Positions 24,201-36,400 of a DNA stretch of 64,000 nucleotides are shown here, piece after piece; within the stretch, counting starts at the first letter, position 1; each line of letters begins with the position of its first letter. Under the pieces are notes generated by a model. It was not told the origin of the DNA and searched no databases. It saw only the letters and a list, made by a program, of their open reading frames with translations. The stretch comes from Megalonaias nervosa. Taxonomy: Eukaryota > Mollusca > Bivalvia > Unionida > Unionidae. Where the stretch lies: positions 1 to 64,000 of the forward strand of contig JAECUM010009324.1 of assembly GCA_016617855.1 (NCBI GenBank), written 5' to 3'. The position numbers and the translations under genes were made by a program.

Positions 24201-27200
24201 TTTTGTCATGCAAACAGCAGGTGGTGGCCCATCATCATACTGCCACACCATTATCAACTCACCATTCTTCCCTTCGGCCCTCATCAACCCCTGGGGTTTC
24301 ACTCACACTAGGGGCTCTGCCGTCTCCTCGTTCCGTGCGTTGTCATCTGCATCGACAGCAGTGTACCTGGGCAGCATCTTAAAGAAACACGTGGTAAGTT
24401 CTATCCTACTCCAAGGCGGAATTATCTTCTAGATCATCCAGGTCTTTTCCTGAACTGAGAAAGCCAGACCTCCGTACATCCCAGAATTTCGTCCATGTGG
24501 GCATGGACTTTTTAACCAACCGAAATCTAGCGCATTCACTTGTGTTCACGCTTCTAGAATCGTTGAACTTGTCAAGTCCGTTTCCATCAAGACTTGGATT
24601 TCATTGGGAGAGTTCTTGCAAATCCTTGGCTATTATACAGCAGCAGACTTGACACCGCTCAGCTGTCTCGTTGCGCAGGCCTTGCCAGCACATTGGCAGC
24701 TTGTTTTTCATTCTCTTAATCAAGCAGTCTTGATTACACCCAAAATTTGATCATTCCCATGTCACTGGGGCAATCCAGGCTGGCTGACCATTGGAATCCC
24801 ACTGAAGAACCCCAAGCAGAAATAACATAAAGTACCGCTGCCAGTGCACATGGTGGGAGTACCCACCTGTTGCTGACCTTCACTACCGTTAGTGACACCT
24901 GGGGAACGGCCTCTACACATAAATATCCTAGAAAGGAAGGCTGTCTTCAGTACCTTTCATTTCTGTAAAGATCGATCCTAGGGGTGAAATGGTCCACTTT
25001 CGATCCAACAACACTGTGGTGGTGACTTATATCCTCAAACAGGGAGGTACCAGACCACTTGTCCGGTGTTCTGATTTGACATTTTTCTACATGAGTGCAA
25101 CAACCTCCATATCAACATACAATTCAGACACCTTCTGGCTGCATCAGTGGCTTCACCGAGAATCAGTCAAGAAGGGGTCATGTCATTCTCACAGGGAACA
25201 TCCCCTCCATCAGTTGGTTTTCACTCGAATTGACACACTTCAAGGGCATCCAATGATCAACTGCTTGGCAATGAGGTGGAATCAACAGCTTCCCACCTTC
25301 ATCCCCGCTATTCCAGACACAGCAGCTTGGGCTGTGAGATGCACCGTCAGCCATCTGGGAGGGGTTGTGGGACTCTGCCACCCCTCCTACAGTACTACAA
25401 TTATGGGGTCAGAATGGCAAGATGACTCTGATAGCCCCTCTTTTAGAGCACAAGCCCTGTATCACAGATCTATTTTTCCAAACAATAAAACACCCAGGAA
25501 GATTCCAGCCAACCTGAATCGACTGCTGTCTTCTACACGCTCAGCTTTTACCAGTACAGCCTTGCGAGTCAGACAATTCAAACCTTCATTTATGGAGAGA
25601 ATCTCAAGAGTAACCATCTATATCGCACGTCTGCACGCCTCTATCCCACAAATGGCCAGTTTTCTCAGACTCTTCTTGGAGGTGAAACAGTTGGACCCCA
25701 GTCATTACCAAAGGCTACTGCCCTATGATATTGGACAAATTTCGGCATCATGGCAACATGTTTGTGTGGGATAGAGACCTATCCGATCTTTAGACAATAT
25801 TGGTCTCCTTGACCAATATTCGTTATTTGTCTCCAAAGGGATCCAATTGGGCTTTTTTGTAACATGGCTAGACTCCTTCAAACTTCTAGCCTACACATCG
25901 GTAAAGTTTACTGATAGCTTTAGCTTCAGCATGCATGGTAAGAGGGCTGCATCCCCCTTTTATGTTCACCGGAATTCTCTTCAGTTCAAATCAGAGGATT
26001 TGGTGGTTCTCAAGATACCATCGGGATTCATAGCCTAGAACAGATTACCATCTGTTGGTAGTCAACCAGTGACCCAGCTTGCTTTCTTCCATAGCTGGTT
26101 CGAGAACAGCAGCCATGCAAGGTTCTGTTAGTGCCCTCATCAATCTATGATCTTGGATACATTCTGACATCATGGCAGATGTGACATTGGGCATGATAAA
26201 GATATCTCAGATCGGTTAGACAATTTGATCTCCAGCAACCAAAATTCATAACATTGTTTCCAAAATGGAATTTGTCTTGGGTTCTAACTTGGCTCAACTT
26301 GAGCAAGTTTGAACCTCTCGCTCATGCTTCAATAAAGTTCCTATCATACAAGACATGCTTCCTGATAGCTTTGGCTTTCACATGTGGGATCAGTGAGCTA
26401 CATGCCCTTTCAGTAGACCCGAACTATCTTCTGTTTTGTTTGGATTGTTCGGTAGTCCTCCTTACTACACAACCAGACCTAGTTGCCAGGAATCAGTTGC
26501 TGTCCGTAGGTAACTGATGAGTCGTCATTCGTCCTCTCTTTTCCATAGACAGGTCTAGAGAGGCATTCATGCAAGATCTAGTCTGCACCCTCAAGCACTG
26601 CTTGAGACGTACAGAGACAAGTCATGGCACAAGCAACGCCTGTTATCATGTGGCTTACTGCTCCAAAGCTTTGAGCAATCTCTTGGAGACAGAACACAGG
26701 ATATCACACTTCACGCCATTTATTTTTGGCTAAAAGGGGTCATATGCTTGGTATACTCTGATCTCTCACCAAGATAGAAGTTGCGACATGCGCAAATATC
26801 ACTTTCTCCTGGTCAAGTTCAGAAAACAAGGCATCACCCTCAAGCCATTGCTTCACAGTTGAAGTGGGTTATATGCTCGGCATACTCTGAGATCTCTCAA
26901 GGTCAGAGTCTCCTCATGAGGATTACAGCTCACAAGATTAGAGCCATTTCTGTGTGCCTCACTTTTGAACGCAATGTTTTGATCTGAGACATTTTAGAAA
27001 CTGTTCGCTGGCATGCAGAGTCAACCTTCTTGAGTTTTTACTTCAGAGATTTAGCATCGCAGAGACAGACATTGGATCTGGTAGGGCAGTGGCAACAGCA
27101 CAGATGACCACCAGACCCAGCTAGACCAATCAACACAGCCCATTAGCTTTGCTGGATTCACCAGTGAAACTTTTGGTGGGTGAGATCTCAACTTCATCTT

Positions 27201-30200
27201 CTCAGCCATGTGTGTATGTATATGTATGAATGTATGTATGTATGTATGTATGTATGTATGTATGTATGCACATGAGTCCCAGATCAAGGTATCTCGGGCT
27301 GTATTGCTTAGGTCATTAGGAGCATGGATTATCTTTCATATGGGGAATCCAACCACTCATCTTCAGAAGGATACCTGAGGTAGACGCCAGATACTCAGCA
27401 TCCCCTCCTCCTATTACTATTATGTTTCTCCAAGAATACTTACCTAATCACATTACTTAAAAACCCTCCCAAATGCCCTGCCATGTGAGCATCCACATTA
27501 ATGTCTCACTCAGCTTAAAACTGACAATACCTGGTGGTATCAAGGGGAGGTAATGGGCAAGAGTTACTGCCCTTTGTTTATCTAAAACTAGACAATAAGA
27601 TGATTTTCGTTTTTTAGTAGGGTGGCTTCGCAAGGTAGCAGGCTAATATTCCTAATGTAATGTGATTGGGTAAGTATTCTCAGAGAAATATAATTTACTT
27701 TAAAATTTGCTTTTTTGTTGATGGCTTGCACTTGGGCTAACGAAGAACCCAATTGATATTAGGGTCAAAAGATCAAACATCTAAGCCACTGAAAGAAGAA
27801 AAATGGTTTCTACATGACAGCTTGAATTCTCTGTCATCTGTGATTACCAAACTTTGTGGATGGCTGGTATTTGAGGTAGGGAAGAGGCTTATTAATCTCG
27901 AATCAGAAAGGTCAAAAGTCAAGGTTGTAGTGACTGATGAATAAATTGATTTCTACATGAAATTAGTTTTACATCACATGTCTGGACCAAAAATTTTGGA
28001 TGGTGTACATTTGGGGTAATGAAGCAGCATATCAATTTTGGGTTTAAAAAAAAAGTCATAGGTGAAGGTTACTGTGACTTAGGGGTGAAATGATTCATCA
28101 ATATATTGATGTATCAATACTTTTGCTGTAATGATACATGTATCTATACAAGAGATGGAGAATCGATACAAAACGATACTTACCATATGTAAGTTATTTT
28201 AGTGTTCAGCATTCATGAATAATTATTATTAGTTTGCGTTGTTATTCTTTGAATATAGAATTAATCTGAAACAGCAGTTGCAATCTTAGGCACTCTTTTA
28301 TTAGTAAAAACGGAAATGACTATTAAGAATACTTGCTCGCTGTCTGCAAATTGCACAAAGTGACATGGTTCATTATCTGCCCACCCACCCACCCTTTCAT
28401 GCTAATTATCTAAGCTCAGTAGCATGTTCAGCATATAGGATACATTCCAAACATGTTCCACATGTATAATGAAGTACTTTACTCATCATTTAATAACCAC
28501 ATTTATGCGAAGTTTATACATTAAATTGTGTCTTGTCTGCTTTAGTCAATTTGAAAGCTACACTACCGATGTGTCACAAGGTGAAATATGTTACATTGAA
28601 ATCTAAGTGGTGGTTTTTGCTTGTTCTGGTCCAGGTTAAATAATAACTACCAATCAGGAATTAGTGTAGCTTATTCCCTGCCTGACCAACAGGAAGTATT
28701 GGCAAAAGCAACAGAGAAACTTTGTGCAAAAGTCATCATTTAATATGTACAGTACTTAAACAGAGATGCTGTCAGGGTATGTGATTGCAAGAATCGTGCA
28801 AAATTTGTATGAATTTGCACACTTGGCGAACAGTGATGCACAAGAACTCTTGCAAAATAGTCGAAAGTCCCGCATATGAAACTGTGCTCGGCAAAGTATA
28901 GAATTTTTATTTGACCATTCTTGATGCAACGTCTGTTTTTTGGGTTGGCAACTGTTTACACATCTGGGTTCTTTAAGCATGACATGAATGGTTGTTAAAC
29001 TAAATTTGATTTGCACATTGTACCCTGGAATAAACATTATGGTGTAGTTTGAACCTTCCATGAAGGAAGTTTTACAAATGTGTGTGTAAAATGCAGGCTA
29101 TCTAGAAAACCCCAAATGTCTAATTTTTAAAGTTATGAAGTATATTGGATTATTGGAGCTGGGAAATTGTTAATGGAGATATCAGTGAGTGATTTTGAGC
29201 CTAAAAATGGTGTTAAATACGAGTCAGATTACATGTTGGATGGATAAAAATAGATGGCGAGATGATCAATCTTCCTTTCAGCGGTATTTCAATATTAAAT
29301 GTCAAAAGGGCAGAATACTGAGCCTAATTAAAGTACAGACAATTTAAAAGCAGAGTGTAATTTTCATTTTTCATTTAATTAGTCAATTTAGTTACATGCT
29401 AAAAACCGTATATCCAGATCAGGGTTAAAATAAACTGAATAAATTAGGATGAAAAAAAGTGAAATTAAGAAGCAAAGATATTTATTTGAATACCTCAGTC
29501 TGCACAAGCAGACTATGGCATTGAAGGACTATAAATCCTAATACAACATTATGGAACAGATAAGAAATCAGGCATGGTAGTTAGTAGATGATTCAAGAAA
29601 GTAAGTTTATGTTAGTGAAAAATCCTATTTTGGAGCAGATGTATCCAAAATATAATAATTGAAGTTTTAGGTAAATATTGAACTAAGACCATTTCCTAAT
29701 CCCCCTCTTTCTTTCCTACTATCCCCTTATTTTGGTGACAAAGGGTGAAGTCACCCTTAAAATAAAATCCTGGCAGCAATTCTCCTTAAATTGTACATGG
29801 GAAACAAATTTGGAATTTCTCTTTTTATGCAGAGATATTTAACCAGTCAGTGAAGGTGCTGATGGAATAAATAAAATTAGCACAGAATCAGCAAGGGGGC
29901 AGATTTCAAATCACTTAAGTTTATCACCTTGTGTAAAATAAATGAAAAAATATAGAATAGGACTGGGTGTTGTCAGTAGTTTTCCTTCTTCACTAACAAA
30001 TTCAAGTACATGTGGCCACAGGTAGTCTTTTGCATCTGCAGGAAGTACAGTGTAACAGATTTTGCTAGTATTCATCCACATCCCCATGCCTGGATTTGTT
30101 CTAGATGAGATTTTCTTTGCACGAGGAAATTGCTTTATTTCTTCTGTTTTGAAGATAACATTGTAATGTCTTCCAAATTTAAGTGAGACATGAAATTGGT

Positions 30201-32528
30201 AATAAGATGTTTTCAAAGCATTCATGCTGTGCAAAACAAAGGGCATGGTGGCGAAAGTGAGTTAAATGGAGCCACCATTAAATGGCCTAAACTGTTGAAT
30301 AAAACTCACTGACAACCAACAGGTAGTCAGTTTGAAAGTATTTTTGTTTTCTTGTCATTGATGAAAATTGCATATAAATATATGATCACTATATCTCTGT
30401 CTGTAATCTGCAACTGGAAATACAACCAGTATGCCAATTTACCTAAAAGGGCACCACCTACCTTCCAAAGATTGAAAGTCCATCAAGTAAATATGCAATC
30501 AATATATATGGTATCGCAGGCTGTGTATCATGAATTGTATTGATACACAGCACAGGCATATCGTTTCACCCCTACTGTGACTGAAGAAGAAAAGTGGTCA
30601 TTACACAAAAGTTTCAGTTATCTATATAGAGGACTAATAATCACAATTTTTCTATAAAGTTATCTTGCTGTATCTTTTTCTTTTTTCTCTTATTTGCTTG
30701 TAGTGTCCAGATTTCCTAATCAAAGAAATAGAAATTTATATATCCAGAATACTTTGCACATGTAACATGGGTTTATTAAGCTAATTGTTGCATAAAATTG
30801 CCAGTGTCTTTTGTTGCATGGTGTTTTGCCCAGTAATAATGAATTATACTCTAACTCCATTGTTAGCATTATAGACATAAAGCTTTTAAGTATGATGTGA
30901 AAAAGTTGGTAGATAGGCACAGTAATGTCAGAATTTGGCTTGCTTGGGTTGGGTACTAGAGGTTATGCTTTATATCATTTGGAGAGCCAATCAATATACA
31001 GCAAAAAAAACTAATGATCATTGTACACCACAGATGATTCCAAACCTTCAGAGCTGACATAGTTCAAACTTAGATGATTGCCTAATAATCTACTAGGGAA
31101 GAACTTGGTAGCCCATCTTAAATGCATTAGCCCAGAGAAGCCCAAAATGTGAAACTGTTCACTTGAAGTTTCTCTGGTTCCTTCTAATGGGTCATGTATA
31201 ATTATTCTCCTTTGTGAACTTTTTGTAATGTGTTTTGATATTTGTATATAGTAGCCAACTCGGCTATCTGAATTCAACACAGTTTGTAGTCTTGGCTTGT
31301 TTTCTTCAATCTAGTCTTTATTATTTTCTCAGAGTTTGGTTTAAGAAAAGTAATTCCATGTTTCATCACCTGTCAGTCTCATTTTGATGTCTCTGGTCTC
31401 TCATTTATATTTGCTAAGTAGCTGCATGGTGTCTGAGTCAGGTTATGATGAGCCATCCTGCTCAAACAAGTCTCAGATGATTCTTCAGTATATTAATAAC
31501 AGCTGACGAAGTAATGTCTGTGATAATAGAGATTCTTCCTCTATGTATTGGACATCTTCATCAGTTGTCACCATCACATGAGTCACTTCCTGCTCAATGA
31601 TTGCAGACAATGGTCTTCCAGAACATGTGTCATCTTCCATGGATTTATAAGAATTTTTAAAGTGATGAAACCACCTAAAAAATTGTAGAATATCACAGAG
31701 AATTATGAGCTTTATCCAAGGCTGCTTTTATATCAGTAGGAGAGCCTGGATTTTAAAGTATGCTTTTTGCACAAGAGCAAAATTGTTATCTTCTGTTAAA
31801 TTGTTAGCATTTTATCATCACTGTCATTTTACTTATGTGCAGCTGAATCTCATTTTATACAATGTTATTTTCTCTGTCAGCTGGCATTAAATTTGTTGAC
31901 AGGTTCAAAGAAGAAACAAAGTTTCAACAAAATGCTCAGAATTTTTATAATATCCCTTGTAGGGCCCCAAGTGGCCTAAACTACGCACCATTACAGATCA
32001 CTGCCATCTCACCTCTGTCTGCGTGGGTTCGAGTCTCGGGCTCTGCCAATGTGGGTATGTGAGAATGCTTGCCAGTAGCTTCTCGTGGGTCGGTGGTTCT
32101 TTCCGTGGTTTTCCAGGTTCTTCCTCCACCATTGATACTGGCCACCATGTATAGCCTATCTTTTGCTGAAAATTCACGTTAAACCCTACAACAACAACAA
32201 CAACAATAATATCCCTTGTATTCTTTGCTGCAATTCAAGAGGTCTGAGAATCAAGTAACATTTCATTTATTCATTCATCACTCAAAGAATCTGAAAACCA
32301 CAGTGCAGAAATAACTTCTGTGTCACTACTACATTTAGATTCTAGGGTAAAATTTTCAGCTGGACCATTGAGCTATGTAGTTGTATTTCCTGATTGCTTT
32401 CGTTTCATGCAGATTGAGATGATTTTATTCTAGTATGCTACCTACATACAGGTGAAATGTTTGTACCAGAAGAACATGATCATATATGTGCAGTGTTGTG
32501 TTTCAGTTATTTTACAATAGTGCAGTGG

Positions 32529-32568
<40 letters not shown>

Positions 32569-32663
32569 GTGGAATAGACCATGAAACAAATTTGATTGCT
32601 CAGTGCTCAGAACTTTTCAAATTCTTGATGAATGTTACACCTTCATCACAGTCACTGTGACCC

Positions 32664-32725
<62 letters not shown>

Positions 32726-33353
32726 TAAGATTAAACCACCATACATATTTTTTATTACTGAACTCAGATATAATATAATATAGGAAGTCACATTCACCTC
32801 TAAAATATTTGAGCTTTCTTTCTCCATATTTCTCTCTTACACTATTATGTATAATTAGCTCTTGATTATGAGTTGGACACAAGAACATTTCATACATATG
32901 GATATGTGTTTTTTTTATTGACCTTACATTTTTCTTTTGATAGCTATTTTTTGTTTGTTTTTAGTTTACCACTATAAAGTAGAGGTAGGCTAATATACTA
33001 CCTCTGGTGTCAGCATTGGCAATGGCATCTGTACAGATAAAAGCAAATGTATTCACCAAGACAGAAGGTCAACCATTCTTTCTTCCCAGGTCCTAGGCGA
33101 CATTTTGGGGTGGGTTTCATGGTACCTATCACCAGGGGAGGGGGTTGAAAGGTCTAACTTTGTATATCCACATTCTTGGTGAGGGTATGCACCTTAATGA
33201 ATATTCCACTCGCATAAAAAAGTAGGTCACATTTCAATGACTTTATTTACATTTTGCACATTAAGTTTATTTCTCAAACTCTGTTTATGAGATAATCATC
33301 AGACTATGATTGTATGCAGCTTTGTTAGTACCACACACTTACAACAATGGACA

Positions 33354-33395
<42 letters not shown>

Positions 33396-33400
33396 GCACA

Positions 33401-33448
<48 letters not shown>

Positions 33449-36400
33449 TATACCTAGATTCATGAAACTTAATGAGCGGATGCATCTTGATAAGTATTAA
33501 ATCCACGCCACACAATTTAGTGTTAGTACCACACCCTTACATCCAAAGAATGTCACCATAACCTATGTATCACATCTTAATCTCAGGGGTCAAGTTTTAC
33601 ATTGAGCTTATGGCTAAATATTTTTTGTGCACCCTGTATGTATTGTTATATTTAGGTTCATGAAACTTAGTGAGAGAGTGCATCTTGATGAGTGCTTCAC
33701 TTTCATTACATTCATTTTGACCCATATTTCATGCTTTGGTTGAATTTGGTGTTTTAAGTTCTATTTTTTAATCTCTACTCAAACTAAGCTAATCAAGATA
33801 GATGACTGTATGCATCTTGATTAGTACCACACATTTTCAACTTAAGATGGTCATACTGACCGAGACAGTCATGATACCTGATACAATAATTGGATGCATC
33901 TTATTAGTACCACACATTTTCAACTAAAGATGGTCATACTGACCCAGACAGTCGTGATACCTGATACAATAATTGGATGCATCTCTATTTGTACCACACA
34001 TTTTCTACTAAAGATGGTCATACTGACCCAGACAGTCATGATACCTGATACCATAATTGGATGCATCTCTGATACTACTACTTCTTTAAAACCAAAGAAC
34101 ATCACTGTAACCTACATTTTATGCTTTACTAACATGGATTAAGTATTTGCGTGTTTGATACCCTAGTGGTCTAAGGCACTCTCCTTTACAGATCACTGAC
34201 ATCTCATTGAATCTTAGGCTGAGCCAGCTTCACTTGGGTTGGTGGCTCTTCCTGGGTTTTTTCTCAGGTTCTTCCTCCACCAGATATACTGGCCACCTTG
34301 TATATCATTTGCTGAAAAATGGCATTAAGCCCACAGCAACATGTTACTCAGCAGGTTAACAGTGTATTGTACATGTGAGTAGGAATTTGGTGAGAGACAT
34401 GTATGCCACATGCTTTCATGTGAGGTCTCATCTTTAGTGGTTAATCAAGGTAATTATTGATGCATGAACTCCCTAGTGCCTGCTGGTGCTCAAAGTTTAC
34501 TCAAAGTCTGTGACATTCACCCAGTAAAATTTGGCTATGATAAAAGCTTCTCAAGCTGATTTTTTAAGAATAATGATGAGTTTTAAATAATACAAAAAGA
34601 ACTTTACTATCCAGTTTGTATCATCTAACAGTAATGCCTCTACTTTATTGGGGGCCCCTGGTGGCCAAGTGATTTAAAACACTCACCTTTACAGATCACT
34701 GCTATCTCACCTTTGTCCATGTGGGTTCAAGTTTCAAGCTTGGCGAATGTGGGTATGTGAGAAAGTTGCCAGTAGCTTCCATGGGTCAGTGGTTCTTACC
34801 ATGGTTTTCCTGGGTTCTTCCTCCACCACTTGTAATGGCTGCCATACATAGCCTGTCTTGTGCTGAGAAATGGCATTAAACCCCAAAAAACAAACAACTT
34901 CTTTATCACTGAAAAGAATGTTCTTTTTTATTTTCATTGTCTTCTTATGCTCAATCACAGTAGGTAGGTACAAAGCCTAGTTGGGTGGGTAGGTAGGTAG
35001 GTATTGAATTTCACAATATGTCACCACAATACTGGCATTATAGTACCAATTAAAAGTTCAGATTTAAATTAAAAATTATAACAGTTCTGATGCAAAGATA
35101 CAAAATTGCAGATAAAATTATTAGTTAGAAAAGGGGCTAAGATCACTTGCATCTGAATTTATTTTCTGCATGATTGTGCTTAACGTCTCTGGTCACTCAT
35201 TTAGATTTTATTGGAAAATATTTCTCAATACACTGTAAATGATAGTATATTGAAGAATAGGTATCAGTGAAAAATTCTAGTAAATGCTAACAGGTGGCAA
35301 TATTGAAAGCAGTAAATACCAATTAAGTATGCCTTGTCAGGTGAAATTCATGTTTTAATCTTTCAGTTCTGTTTCAGTGTAAGCAGTCATTTTCATACAT
35401 GCGAGCACTGCCATGAGAACCTAATTAAGTGCCAGTGTGTTTTGATAACAGCTTGGGCAAGTGTTTGTTGCAGTGTAAAAATCAATGAAAAGAAACCTTT
35501 GTTGTTTTATCACATTAAGTATGTCTTTTGTATCAAGTCAAGTAAGGGAGGTACAATAAAATTTTCCAAGGGATGCAGATCCTGCTTGCATGAGCTTTTC
35601 TGAATGGATTGTTATATCAATTGACACAGGGTTTTGACATAAATACTTCTTGTGATGTCTAGTTGGTCCTAAATGAAAATGGTACCAATCAGACTTTTAA
35701 TATGGCTGCATGAAGACATTTTGAAAATCCGTTTGATATTCTTCCTGAATGGAAAGTCTTATCAAAAGGAATTTTCACCAGAAGACTTCTTAGGGTGTCT
35801 AGTTGATCCAAGTCAGAAATAATGCTGATCTGACCTCCTCTATGAACACTATGGTGGCTATCTTGAAAATCATGTTATTGTTACTTCTCCTAAAGAGATA
35901 GTCTTATCAACATGAGGTTTTCACTAGAGACTTTTGTAATGTCTAGTTGGTCCACAATGAAAGGTTTCATTTCTGAATTTTTGCATTTTGCACAGGGTTA
36001 AAAATTATAAGAAAACTTATTCCCTTAATTGTTCCCACTGGCAACCCTTTTCTTGAAAAGAGAAATGTGTGGATTGGCAGATAGGTTTAAAGCAACTTCA
36101 GTTTTCATTAGTTCAGTATCTGCAGATCTGACCTTCATCGTGTCCACACCTTTGTGAAGGGATTTTGAAAACCAGACCTAATTGAGCTTGGAGTCAAGTC
36201 AGATGTCAGTGCATTTTTGTTCTTCATTGTGCTTATGTACTTGTACATATACCAGTTAATTTTGAACAGTCTTTGTATATAGTTGCATTCTAATGTCCCA
36301 GTTGATACTCAGCACTCTGACATTGATTTTAAGGGCAGACATCTTGACTCAGATGTTTAGCAGTACAGGTTTGTGTGCACGATAATACCGACATGTTCAA

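Larger units (their letters stand above)
21777..27685 (+). mobile_element. Decayed DIRS-type (tyrosine-recombinase) retroelement, about 5.9 kb
   Basis: Two inverted repeats of about 155 bp bound the element. Between them, on the + strand, come in order: a possible gag region; remnants of the RT C-terminus (FVHVGMDFLTNRNLA near 24493); an RNase H-like motif (NNTVVVTYILKQGGTR, about 25007); the DIRS-typical INCLAMRWNQQLPTFIP (about 25256); and a tyrosine recombinase. The recombinase keeps its core-binding piece (ASIPQMASFLRLFLEVK, about 25645), KTCFLIALAFTCGISELHAL (about 26350), the H-x-x-R box (AHKIRA) and the tyrosine (FYFRD). Inverted termini plus a tyrosine recombinase point to DIRS-like rather than LTR elements. 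Many stops and frame changes show it is dead, and the catalytic RT core was not found. Motif matches are from memory. Confidence 0.8.

Noticed and set aside
24989..25774. 261-codon open frame as a host gene
   Set aside because: It lies within the inverted repeats of the DIRS-like element and carries its RNase H and recombinase motifs.
29911..30246. 111-codon - strand open frame in hAT copy 1 as a possible transposase
   Set aside because: No hAT motif is visible and copy 2 does not preserve the frame over its full length.
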